From: Annona cherimola
Taxonomy: Eukaryota; Streptophyta; Magnoliopsida; Magnoliales; Annonaceae
Direction of reading: 5' to 3'
Length of the DNA stretch: 64,000 nt
Assembly: GCA_030490835.1 (NCBI GenBank)
Contig: CM059972.1
Span: 37,303,452 to 37,367,451 of the forward strand
Shown here: positions 36,986-47,895 of the stretch, piece after piece
Position numbering within the stretch: the first letter of the stretch is position 1
How the letters are laid out: each line of letters opens with the position of its first letter
Position numbers and translations under genes: made by a program
The notes under the pieces: model-generated
Databases searched by the model: none
What the model was told of the DNA's origin: nothing
What the model saw: the letters and a program-made list of their open reading frames with translations, nothing else

Positions 36986-37178
36986 GGCTAAGTACTTTTT
37001 ATGATAAAAAAATCATAATAATAGATATATTTTGAGAGGCCCGGGATCCCGGGGTCCCACTGGGCGTGCCATATATATATATTAAAAGGCTGAGTACTTT
37101 TTTTATGATAAAAAAAATAATATATATATTTAGAGAGGCCCGAGATCCCGGGGTCCCACTGGGCGTGCCATGTATATA
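34381..37178. repeat. Satellite array, 28 units of about 100 bp with a palindromic GC core
   Basis: Each unit is AT-rich (TATATATTTAGAGA, then a GC core, then CATATATATATTAAAAGGCTAAGTAC, a T run and (AAT)n). The commonest core contains CCCGGGATCCCGGG, a perfect 14-bp palindrome, followed by GTCCCACCGGGCGTGCC. I count 28 cores, at about 34411, 34511, 34609, 34711, 34813, 34908, 35021, 35138, 35229, 35332, 35430, 35531, 35632, 35733, 35834, 35938, 36025, 36145, 36221, 36310, 36413, 36516, 36603, 36703, 36805, 36914, 37036 and 37136. Three share a shortened core ending GACGTGTCAT (35138, 35938, 36221). Confidence 0.95.
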
Positions 37179-37494
37179 TTAAAAGGCTTCCAAAAATATA
37201 TATTATTTTCTAAAATATATACGTATATATTAAAAGGCCTCCAAAAATATATATTATTTTCTAAAATATGTATGTATATATTAAAAAGCCTCCAAAAATG
37301 TATATATTATTTTCTAAAATACATATATATGTTAAAAGGCCTCCAAAAATATATATTATTTTCTAAAATACATATATATATATATATATTAAAAGGCTTC
37401 CAAAAATATATATATTATTTTCTAAGATACATATATATCTTAAAGGCCTTCAAAATATATATTATTTTCTAAAAAAATATATATGTATATACAT
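37179..37494. repeat. Short tandem array, right block
   Basis: About six copies of the 50-60 bp unit (AAAAGGCCTCCAAAAATATA, TATTATTTTCTAAAATA and a TA run). It mirrors the left block and joins the satellite without a gap. Confidence 0.85.
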
Positions 37495-37576
37495 ACATAT
37501 ACTTCTTCCCGAGTAGATACTCCCCAGGTGGTGGGTTGAGTTGATACGCGGGGCTAAGTACCTTTTTTTTATTAAA
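37495..37576. repeat. Border sequence, right copy
   Basis: ATACTCCCCAGGTGGTGGG and TTGAGTTGATACGCGGGG, then GCTAAGTACC and a T run; near-duplicate of 34307-34380, in the same orientation. Confidence 0.85.
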
Positions 37577-38276
37577 AAAAACTTTTTACTCAACCTGAGC
37601 CTTAATGTCAGAGTAAGGCCACTATGTGAACCTACTGCGTTACCGGAACGGAATTGTCAAACCCCCTTGGTTTTCATGATTTGAGCAATCAAATCGTGAT
37701 GGATCTAAATAGATCCTACTGTTGCTATAACGAGAAAGTTTTCGTAATATATCTACTGCGGCCGCTTTACCCTTACTTGTGGTAAAACTTTTTGAATTAT
37801 AGATCAAATCTGTATAACTAAATATTTTTGGATTACAGCAAGTCAAGGTTCGAAGGAATTACGACCACTGCATTGAACGAAACCAAAAAAGGAAATACCT
37901 TAATAATAAAGATGATTTCAAGATTTTTGGTGACTAATCAATTTTAATAATTGCATAAAAAATTTAAATGAGAAAATGTGTGAATTACTCGCACAGGTAT
38001 GTTTTTTAATTATTTTCCGTACATTCCTAACTCCAGTGCATATGTGAGTTAACGAACTATTAAAACTGCAGAAACTATTATTGTAGCCCATTTAAATTAA
38101 TAACAATAGCGGAAACTATTAAACAACTCATTACAGAGAGAAAGGATTAGCATATTCATAAAACCACACATGAGTCCACTAAGATCTCATACAAATAAAA
38201 ACGACTTGTGATAGTTAAGTCTTCCAAAAAAGAGAAAATCAAAAACCCAACTCAGAAGCTTCTAATAACATTATTT
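37577..38276. other. Unrecognised single-copy-looking segment
   Basis: Base composition changes here to a more balanced, gene-like sequence. A minus-strand open frame of 68 codons at 37640-37846 (TSKGKAAAVDIL, then YLDPSRFDCSNHEN and a GLTIPFR end) has a protein-like composition but I do not recognise it, and it has no upstream continuation. It might be a piece of an organelle-derived or viral-like insertion; no identity is claimed. Confidence 0.3.
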
Positions 38277-38603
38277 TTACAGCACCTTTTGTTTTCCATA
38301 AGCCCTACAGTCACATAGGTTGATGACTATCTGCTTAGTCGGGGTGGCACATTCTTGACAATCACATAGGTTCACAACCCCTTCTTTCTCCTTTCTCTTT
38401 CCAATGAAAGTTGTCCATGCTACCTCAGCTTGACCTATTTCCTGAAAAGCCTGGTAACAAGATCCCTTATAACCACTCACTTGATTATGTGCTTCCAGCC
38501 ATGACGTGTATACACCAAGTACACGACCTTTGAATACAACATAACATCGCACCATTTCTTCGTCTGTACCTGTCACAGTTTCCAAAACAATGACAACATA
38601 CAT
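38277..38603 (-). CDS. RNase H1 N-terminal (viroplasmin-type) domain protein, possibly partial
   Basis: A 108-residue minus-strand frame. Residues about 20-50 give CYVVFKGRVLGVYTSW, then EAHNQVSGYKG and a Q-A-F stretch: the hybrid-binding domain found at the N terminus of RNase H1, in caulimovirus viroplasmins, and in many plant transposon-linked proteins. Known role of the fold: binding RNA/DNA hybrids or double-stranded RNA. The C-terminal part has a twice-repeated N-L-C-D-C pattern followed by acidic/aromatic residues, which I do not recognise. No RNase H catalytic domain follows. It sits 400 bp from the Myb/SANT-like ORF of a PIF/Harbinger transposon, same strand, so it may belong to that element or be a decayed gene. 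Start codon uncertain. Confidence 0.6.
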   Translation of the reverse strand: MYVVIVLETVTGTDEEMVRCYVVFKGRVLGVYTSWLEAHNQVSGYKGSCYQAFQEIGQAEVAWTTFIGKRKEKEGVVNLCDCQECATPTKQIVINLCDCRAYGKQKVL

Positions 38604-39001
38604 ATAAGAACCATGGTTGCTATTGTATGATATTGCATCAGATACCTACGGTTCTTATGATAATCAAGACAAGAATTGGGAGAGAAAACATAAATCTAGA
38701 GATATCCAATTAAACATCCACTATAGTCATTTAAAAGTAACAATCGGAGTGTTCCTGATCCACATTCAAGTCCAAACAAAGGTACATTACATAAAACAAC
38801 TTAACAGTTAATACAAACCCAATAACTGTCACAAGCAGTAAGAAATAAGGTGTTCATTCAGATTCTATTTCTACTGAGCAATAACATCAACTTAAAGACC
38901 TTGTCTAATCCCATTCAACATAATTGCACGCATATGATCGGTAGCTGCTATAAAAACTGATGCAACATGGGGGTTCTTGTTAAAGTAACACATAACCACG
39001 G

Positions 39002-40031
39002 TTAAATCAGCATCGGGCATGTCCATGGATCTAGACTTGCAAGCAATGCACGGTAATCCTCTACCCAATCTTGTTTGTGTGTGAGAGTATGTGTGTGTGA
39101 CACCGTTTTGGGTTGACCTAAATAGGTTTCGAAAATGGCAGCAACCTCTTGCATTGGTGTCTGTGGCCGTCTACGAATGGACGTGCTACGCCGAGGCTCA
39201 AAAGAGCTGGGTGATGGTCCATCGGCATGTGATGGCTCATGCGAATGGCTAGATGAACCTCCTATAGGGTTCCCAGATGAGTCTGGAATAGCAAATTTGC
39301 CACCCGATCCAAAAGCAGGCCCCTCTCTCTCCGGAGTCTCCATACTAAATGTCGTCCCTTCCTGATCCACACCACCTTCTTTAGCCCATCATTGCGGTGG
39401 CTCCTCAAACCCCCACGATTACTGCCGAATAACTCATGTAAATCATCCCAACTAAGATGTTGTGGCTGCCTGAATCTTTTGAACTTGCTATCTTGCTGCA
39501 AAACAAAATAAGGTGTTGAAGTTAGCTAATTCCTTCCATGGTGTTAAACAACGTGAATAATTATTTACGTAACAGTATGAATGCGAGACATATAGATAGT
39601 CTAGTACCTGTATTAGTGCAGTCCAGGCAAATTTGGGGCCAACAAATCTGCTCTCTGCCACACCCCACCCCATTCTCGTTTTGCTTTTAATTTTCAAGTA
39701 CATACTGTACGTCTTTCTTAAGGTCATCACCCTATTTCGCACATGTCTAGGGCTGATGTTACTGCAAAGAGGTTACTTAACTCTTCGGCAATTGCCTAGA
39801 ATACTACGCTTTAATTTTATTGGGCTCTATGGTTCCATTGTGTAAGTTCTAAAGAAGAATTTCTACTAACTTCCTATCTTGCACCTTTGTCCACTTATGT
39901 CGGTACTTGGATCCTAATGGACCATCGCCACTTGTCTGGTGGTTGGACTCCTCGCCAGGAGTTTCCTGCCCAATGAATACATGTCTATAGTGGTCCACGT
40001 ATATCGCCTGCAAGTATGGAAGCACAACCAA
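39002..40031 (-). pseudogene. PIF/Harbinger Myb/SANT-like ORF, broken
   Basis: Minus strand. From 40031 downward: HKWTKVQDRKLVEILL (start of a Myb/SANT-like domain), then after a disrupted stretch TLRKTYSMYLKIKSKTRMGW (helix 3 and GWG-type end), and next, in other frames, a SWDDLHELFG stretch and a Ser/Pro-rich tail with PQTPMQEVAAIFETYLGQ. Order and domains match the DNA-binding ORF that accompanies PIF/Harbinger transposases. Frames change between 39742, 39501 and 39370, either through introns or decay; I judge it non-functional. Confidence 0.7.
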
Positions 40032-40339
40032 GTGTAGATGACACTTACAAAAAGGTTAACACATGAACATATGTATAATCAAATTCAAATGAGTTTTTAT
40101 AACCACAAGTCATAGAAAGTGAAGTCATTATGCCCACAAACACATTCATAGCATGCCACCATACATATTATAATAGAGGACAATCATCAAATATCCCATA
40201 CATATGCAAATTTGAATTGACACAAACACTTCTTATATGGACGCATTATTTGCCCACATTCGAGTTGCTAATTCATCGCGTTTGGTCTTCCAGTCATGTC
40301 AGGCCTCAGTAGACACCCCCTCACCATAACTTCCATATG

Positions 40340-41243
40340 TTAATCATCTAAAACATCACTAGACAAATTGAAATTAGCGAGGCTTGGTTCCTCGATGAGT
40401 TGGCGGGGTAGTTCAAAACCATCTACAGTAGTTATATAATTATGAAGAATCGCATATGCGATCACCATTTGAACCTGAATCCTATAGGAGTATGTAGTCA
40501 CGACCTGCAGAGATGGAAATCTCTTTTTCCACACAGCGAACAATCTTTCAACGATTGACTGCAAACGAGCATGTCTGAAGTTAAACAACTCTTCACTATT
40601 CCTTGTACTCCTCCCAGGTCCGAAATTGCTCATATGGTATGACACACCTTTGTATGGTGCCATAAAACTGGGCACATGCGCATATCCAGCATCCACCAAG
40701 TAATAACGGCCTGTAGCAAATGAGGGTCATCTGTGAAGTAGGCAATCACATATTATGATTATGAGAAGACACAAATGGAAAATTTTTACCTCGTGGAATT
40801 GTCAAATGATTGGTGGAACGATCCAGTGCATCTTATAGGACATGTGCATCATGCGCACTACCTTTCCTGCCAGCTAATATATATGTGAACTTTAAATTGA
40901 AATCGCATGTTGCCAGAACATTCTGTGTGGGGTCCCCATGTCTATTAATGAATGCGAGATGATTTTCAGATGGAGGTAGGACAGGAATGTGAGTACCATC
41001 AATAGCTCCAACACATTCCTAGTATGTAAAAAAAATGTCAATAAACTCTACGTCGCTTGTGTCTGTCAACACCTTAAAAAAATGATCAACGTTGTACTTG
41101 AAAATATGGTGCTAGAGTTGGGTCAGAGGAGATCTTTTGGTGAGTTTGACAACTTGGACGGGCGACACAATCTTAATATAGGGAGATAACTGATTGTAGA
41201 CACTTACGAAAATGGCGGTGCACAGTCTCACCGGATCAACAAA
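40340..41243 (-). pseudogene. PIF/Harbinger transposase, C-terminal part (DDE_Tnp_4)
   Basis: Minus strand, downstream half of a transposase interrupted at 41244 by a long solo LTR. It carries ECVGAIDGTHIPV (first catalytic Asp), then NVLATCDFNLKFTYILAG and GSAHDAHVL (second Asp), an intron of 79 bp (40789-40711, GT donor and CTACAG acceptor, restoring GRYYLVDAGYA), and RLQSIVERLFAVWKKRFPSL (the catalytic Glu in 'VER'), ending at 40340. A stop replaces one residue in the GSAHDAHVL region. Function lost by the insertion and by stops. Confidence 0.85.
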
Positions 41244-44200
41244 TGTGATACCCAAACCCAAGTAGGACTCATATGAAGGCATTAGACATGTAATTAGGAT
41301 ACATGTATGCCTTGAATGATTTATGGATGATTTTATGATTAATGATATTTTATAATTAGGGTTTTAATTAAGAATGGTGATTAAAAATTTAATCGCCGGA
41401 GCCCAAAGTGAGTTCGTATGACCCGAGGGGCTTAACGAGGATTGAAAGGTGAAAATGTGTCACGAATAATCATGTTAATTATCTTGATTTAATTTATGGA
41501 GATTAAAGTGTAATTATGGAATTAAGATGAAAAATGATAGAAAATTCATAACTGACGCCTACAAGGCGGATTTCGATGAAATTTGAAAGGTAAGCTCATG
41601 AAGGTAGGCCCAATCTTTTGAATAGATTGGATGAAGAGAATCATGATGAGATTAGGGTGATAATTAATTATTTCTATCCCCAAATCCAAAAGATAAATTC
41701 AAGTGGTCATAAGTGGAGTTAGGAAACTCGGTTTGAGATGAAACTTGAGAAAGATGGATAAAACGATATGATGAACGATATGGTAGGAATAGATTAAGAT
41801 AATTATCATGGGATTTTCTTAATCACAAAAAGACGAAAGCCATTAAATGCAAGTCAAGGAGGAAAGCTTCATGGACGTTGCAATGAGGGCAATTTGGGAA
41901 GGTGAAAATGGAATTTACTTAAATACCCTATGGGTTGCTTGAGCACCAAGAAATGGGGTCAAATGAGAGCATTAGTTGCTGGAAAATTCCAGCAACTTTC
42001 TAAGGAGACTTAACGTGCAAGGAAGGAAGGAAAGAGAGAGAAGAGAGGAAACTAAGGGGAGAAAAAATTCTTCAAAAATTCAGCAAGCCTCACACGACCC
42101 CAGCAGCAAGGAAAGGGAGAAAAGAGAAGGAAAAGAAGAAGAAAAAAGGGAAGGAAAAGCTCGGGAAGCTCGGGGCAAAGATGCAACCTAATCGGGTAAG
42201 TACCCGTTAAGTTTAAGCCATCCAATTTCCAAGTTTTCTTCTTGATTTGGAATCATGGTTTTGAGTCATAAAAGACCTCTTACGAAAAATATTTCAAAGA
42301 TTAAAGATGCTTAATTAAATACTTTGATTTTTAAAGTTTAATTTGGGGATTAAACAGCCCATATCATCTAATCTACACACATGTGTAGCAAATATGGACC
42401 TGGAAAGGAAAATATGGAAGAAATAGTTAATGAATGATTTTTAGTATGAAAATTTCTGAAAGTACTCATTATGGGGTGATTAATTAACGATAAAAATTTT
42501 AGCTTAAAAAGATAAGCACGTTGCAAATTAAAAATCCAGGAAAATCATCCTGGACAGGATTGAACGGGTGGCAGGATCAGCTGCACCAAATGATTTTTAA
42601 TAATTTTTATACAATTTTGGGCTGAAAATTTTACAGGATATATAAGAAATATTTAGGATCATATGACCAAAATAAAAATTAGGTTTTTATGGGTATAAAT
42701 ATACCCCATCATTTACGTGATTCAGGCTGTCTGAAAAGAGATTCTGTTGTCCAGCAGAGTAAAAATACTAAAATAAATATAAATACTAAATATTTCATGC
42801 TAAAAATATTTATCTTGATTAATTCATGTAGTTATTAAGGTATGGTAGAAATTTCAGATGAAAAATACTTGATTTGATATTAATTCAAGATTTTGAGAAT
42901 TCAGTATGTCTAAATTCAGCATTATGGACAGCTTAAGGAATAAATCAAGATAAATGTTAAATTCCAGGTTTTTGTAATGGAATTTGACTTAAAATGGGAT
43001 ATAAACAAGTAATTATGAGGGTTTAACCTATTAGAGGTAAACAAGATTACCCTAAACATGATTTTTTAAAGATATGTAAAGGGATGTTCAAAGAAGGGTG
43101 CAGAGGGTACCCAAAATGTATATGAAAATTGCTGTTTTGGAAGCAACTAATATATGAATTTTAAACATGTTTTAATATCCTAAATTTAGGTCAATAAAAG
43201 TATGGTTTAATTCTGGAAAATTTGGATTAAAAATCTGTTTAGACCATGTTGCTAAAGAGAGCATTGAAACGACGAAAAACAGGTCCAAAAGTTGTTGTTT
43301 TGGAACCCTACGATGAATGGATTATAAATCTAAAATTAAAACCTAAATTATGTGTTAATTAAGGGGTTTAATCATGCTTGAATTATAGACAATTTGATGT
43401 GTTGAAAAATTTTAAGAAACATATGATTTATGTATTGAGAAATGGACGTATATGAAGAGATAAACATGAATAAATGATATATGGATTATGTAAGTAGTTA
43501 AAATGCAAAAATGCATAACAACATGATGAAAAACATGTATTAGGGTGCTGTTTAAGTAAATAATGATAATCTCAAAATTTGAGATTATTATATGATGTCT
43601 AAGTTAGCAACTAAGTGCTTAAAATGAGCACCGTTGTATGAAAAATGAAAAATAAGTTAAAAATGATAAATGGAGGTAATGAACTTCCAAATAATGATTT
43701 AATGAAATATTATTACATGTATGTAAGTTTACCCTACATAATGGTATTAAAAATGAATGAATGAATAATGTGATGTATAAGTTATGATACATATGAACAC
43801 TCGACTTGAAAGACAAGTAGGCTAAGTTAGTGTAATGAAAATCCAAATGGATTTATGTAGGCTGAAAAACCTAAGGAATATAAGTATTTAAGGATGATGG
43901 AAATAAATGAAATTTTATTTTCATTTATCTAGGCAAAGGCAAGGAAAAGAATGGAAGAAAAGGATTATGGCAATCTCAGGTAAGCAAGCGAACTTTCTAA
44001 AATGCTATTTTCTTTCTATGTGATTGATATGATTGAAATGTTTATGTTTATGTTTTAATGAATGGGCAAGCACAAGTTTTGAAAATGATGGTTTTAATGA
44101 AAAGCCACAAGTTTTGGAAAATGACGGCTTTAATGAAAAGTCGTAAGTTTTGAAAAAGAATGACTTTAAGGAAAAGCCTCAAGGTTTGCTTCATGGGAAG

Positions 44201-45123
44201 CAAGCAATACGTTTTAAGATAAGGATTTTATCATCAGTGTTGCTAAAGATTGGTAATGCTTTATGTTAATGGAATTGAGAATTTTGCTTATGAGTAAGCA
44301 AGTTCTCCATGACAATGTTTTCAAAAGATTTCATGTTTGATATTGATGGTTTTAAGAATTTGCTTTTAAGCGAGCAAGTTCTTTATGATGTTGTTTCAAA
44401 GTATTTTATAAGAAAAAGGGAATTTTACCCTTTTTCACAAAGTATTGTTTGTAAATAAGTTTTGAGTTATTTCTACAATAATTTATGATAAACAATTATG
44501 TTTATGAAAGAAAAAGGAAAAGGAGAATTGATTTATGAAAAAGATTTGTTTTGCTAGGTCATGATAATTAAATAATAAATGATGATTTGGACATAGTCCA
44601 TATGTTTTGAAATGATATTCGAAAAATTTTGATTTTCTTTAGATAAGGAAATCTATGTTGAAAATATCTTGAAAAATATTTATATGGATGTTGTTGAAGG
44701 GGATTTACGGATGACCAACCTCCTATGTTGATTTCATAAAATGGTTTGATTTTGGGTTGCTAAATGGTATGCAAAAGATTATGCAAGCCCCTTATGTAAA
44801 AATGGTATAATAGATAGGTGGAAAATAATTTGATTATTAGGGTGGTTGTGAAGGGGTAGCATAATTGCATAACTTTTTTGAGCAAAAGGCCCTGAAATGG
44901 AAACCAAGAAAATGTTAGAAAATATATAGTTTAATTTTGAAAATTCAAAGATTTTAAAATTCTTTTATAAGGATTTTAAGATGTATTATTTTTCAAAACA
45001 TTTCAAATGTTTATCAAAATGTTTCACTCAAAATAATTCTAAAAGAATTTAAGGAAGGTCATCCTAAAACTAAATTTCAAATGACAACTTGTTTAAAGGG
45101 GGTACGCTCGCTTTACAAGTTGA

Positions 45124-45292
45124 CACGGACTGCGGTTTGTGATGTGTTTTTAAAAATGATTTTCTTAAAAAGACACAGACTTCGGTCTGTGATGTTTTTA
45201 AGTTATGGATGCAGACTGAGGTCTGTGATCCCGGTTTTAAAGGATACGGACTACGGTCTGTAATACTTTAAACCAAATGGACTGTGGTCCAT
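45124..45292 (+). repeat. Array of five short hairpins, mostly UNCG-type loops, in long LTR copy 4
   Basis: Stem-loops at 45124-45141 (loop TGCG), 45174-45191 (TTCG), 45210-45227 (TGAG), 45245-45262 (TACG) and 45277-45292 (TGTG). Each stem is 6-7 bp, closed by C-G at the loop, and reads like CACAGAC(loop)GTCTGTG. Sequence differences between stems are compensatory (ATGGAC/GTCCAT versus ACAGAC/GTCTGT) or G-T wobbles on this strand (first stem has two). The opposite strand would give A-C mismatches, so the pattern points to pairing in RNA transcribed rightward. Confidence 0.75.
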
Positions 45293-45786
45293 CATAATGA
45301 TGTATGGTGCACCAGTACATGGAATATGCCGGTTGGGATGACCAGGGCCCACTCTACATATGGCCAAGTCGCTAAGGGATGATAGGAGTGCCAGCAGCGC
45401 CCTCCCTGAGATGGGAGCAGGATAAAGGAACAGCCGCCTGGCTAGCGTGCTGTTAAGGATTCTCTTCCAAAAGGTAACATGATCACTTGCTAAGTGTCAC
45501 TACTGGATGGGGAGAAATGCATTTGCATATGTTTTGCTTTTTAAAAGCCCAAAGATTGGTATATAAAAGCATTTATATGAAAAGTTATCCTAAATTGGAT
45601 TTTTATGAGCCATTATGTATAAGTTACCCTAAAAGCAGGCTGTTCTACACAAAATGTGTAAATATTAAGAATAAAAAGAAATGATTTTTATGCAAAAGTT
45701 TTCATAAAAAGGATTTATGACTTGTTTGCTATAAAAAAATCCCAAGATGGGGATTATGAAAAATAGTTTATGTTGAAAAATGTTTT

Positions 45787-46247
45787 GGACATAAGAATGT
45801 CATTTCCAAAAGTTTTATCTGGGAAAAATGGTTGGACATGAGAATGTCCATTTCCTAAAGGGATTTATGTTGGAACATGTGTGGACATAAAAATGTCTGT
45901 TTCTAAAATGGTGTAAGAGATAAAGTGTTTGTGGACATATGAATGTTCATTGCCAAAAAGGCTTACGAGAAATGTATTTTGGGCATAAAAATGTCTATTA
46001 CCAAAGTGTTTATGTGAAAAATGTTTTAGGACGTATAAACGTTTGTTTCCAACAAGGTTTACGTAGAAAAAATGTTTTAGGACTTATAAACATCCGTTTC
46101 CAACAAGGTTTACGTGGAAAAATATTTTAGGACGTATGAACGTTCAGTGCCAAAATGATTTATGTGGAAAAACGTCTTTTCGTGGACATGAGAATGTCCA
46201 TTGTCAAATATGGTTTATGTCAAGATGTTTTGGGACATAAAATGTCC
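45787..46247 (+). repeat. Array of about ten GGACAT/ATGTCC dyads in long LTR copy 4
   Basis: About ten stem-loops at roughly 50-bp spacing (near 45787, 45834, 45883, 45933, 45980, 46030, 46080, 46132, 46184, 46232). The basic stem is GGACAT with ATGTCC, loop of 4 bases, twice GAGA. Paired changes (GGACGT with ACGTTC/ACGTTT) and G-T wobbles keep pairing on this strand in nearly all units; the unit at 46080 is the exception. Confidence 0.75.
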
Positions 46248-46845
46248 CCTGACCAAAATGATTTATGAGAAAAATATTTTAGGAAATGATTTTCAAGGAA
46301 GTCTTGCCCTAAAAGATAAAATGCTTGCTTACTGAATTATCACTCACGTTTTGTTTTCCAAACCTTAGACAGGTACTGGGAGACTCAAGCAGTCGAGGGC
46401 CTAAGAAATGGAGAAAAGGTACGAGATAGTACCATGTGGGCTAAAAGGATTAGCCATGGTGAGTGAAATGATATGAATGAAAATATTCAGGTATGCCGAC
46501 GTGTATGAATTTATTTAAAGTTTTAAGTTCTAGGAGAACTAATGAATGAATGAATGAATGTATGTATGTATGGATGAATGTATGTCTGGAATGACAATGT
46601 TAGGATTAGGTCAAGAGGGCCTATAATGTATAACAGCATGTTGAAATGGTTTAAAGGATATGTACAAGTGTACCATTGCTTATGTTATAAATGCAATAAC
46701 GATGAATGAAGAAATAAAAAAAAATTTGGATGAGTTCCAATTAAAATTCGCTGCGTGATCAGGGCAACAATCTTGATTCACATTTACCAATCAATAAGCT
46801 CTTGAGGTAAGGACGTGACGTCTCGGTTTGGGGCGCCACAACAAA

Positions 46846-47257
46846 AGTACGTACCGATGGAACGATTTCGTACATTATGAGCCAAAGTGTGCAAAAATAT
46901 TGTCATTTGTTCACGTATGGTTACATATCTAGTGGATTGCAAGACCCCTTTACTCTTTACTAAATCGCACAACTGATTGAATGCGAATGTACTCATTCAC
47001 AATTGTGAGATGCATCGTCGATCCCCCCCATGGACCAAAGAATGCATAACTAATTCACGTTGGAGTGCTAAGTCACGATTACTGAAATCCGTCCGCCTTT
47101 CTTCTTCCTCCCTAGCTAGTGCTAAGGCTCCACCTAATAATACGAATGACCTACGTCGCTGATAGTGTCGACCCAAACTATTTTGAACTGAATCCCCAAT
47201 GGTTGGTAATGCAGTTTCGATTGAGGAATCCATACATGGGGAAGAAGAACTATTCAT
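46846..47257 (-). pseudogene. PIF/Harbinger transposase, N-terminal part
   Basis: Minus strand. 47257-46997 is a Ser-rich N-terminal region leading to GDRRCISQL, where a TGA (expected Arg codon CGA) breaks the frame; it resumes with MSTFAFNQLCDLV, then TIREQMTIFLHTLAHNVRNRSI, the helix-turn-helix region typical of this family before the DDE domain. The frame then runs into long LTR copy 4. Together with 40340-41243 it forms one dead transposase gene. Terminal inverted repeats of the transposon were not found. Confidence 0.8.
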
Positions 47258-47895
47258 GTTGGAGCAGTCTGAAAAGAATTATTTACCAGTTAATTCAAGA
47301 CAATGCATGTATAGACAACCTCTATTGGAACTAGTCATTTATGAACAAGAGCCATCAAACATTTATCATGAAACTACATATAGGAGCATACATTGACAAT
47401 GATGCAATAAAACAAATAGAAATTGATATGCGAACTTTTTCGAAAATGACACCAACTTATTTGGCATGCTAGTTGTGGCAATAAAGGAGAATCACGACAA
47501 CATGTATATTTCAACTTCCTCTTCTAAACTGCACATTTTTATCATTCTACCATTTTTATTTCATTCTACCATTTTTTAAACTTGATGATCGTCAAAAGCG
47601 AAAGTAACAGATTTTGCTAAGAATCTCACCATTTATCTGGTTTGGGATTTAGTAAGAGCAAGCTACCCTGTATTCCATGTTGTAATTTATTAATCACAAA
47701 GGTCCATGATAGATGGTTTGATTGAACTCATCTATTTTTTCCAAGGACTTTAATAAATTGATTCTGCACATGGAATAAGATCTACCATTTTGTCATGATG
47801 AGTTTGAGTATCAGATGGTATAACAGAGTAAAATAAAGTTGGATCTTCTTTTCCCAAAACTCTCTTAGTTGTTATTGTTCCTGGAATTTTTCAGA
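47258..47895. other. No gene seen
   Basis: AT-rich sequence between the transposase remnant and the coiled-coil pseudogene; no domain, terminus or RNA gene is recognisable. Confidence 0.5.

Larger units (their letters stand above)
41244..46840 (+). mobile_element. Solo LTR of the long-LTR family (copy 4)
   Basis: TGTGATACCC...GGGGCGCCACA, flanked by the perfect duplication ACAAA (41239-41243, 46841-46845). 5597 bp. It splits a PIF/Harbinger transposase frame. The conserved block (45290-45480) holds the text shared by all copies (GCCAAGTCGCTAAGGG, GAGATGGGAGCAGGA). It contains two hairpin arrays (45124-45292, 45787-46247), a purine-rich tract (42015-42175) and a tetranucleotide microsatellite near 46541-46585 (GAAT/GTAT). 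Confidence 0.93.

Noticed and set aside
34381..37178. CRISPR-like array of regularly spaced repeats
   Set aside because: Spacers are not unique; whole units are repeated and this is plant nuclear DNA, so it is a satellite.
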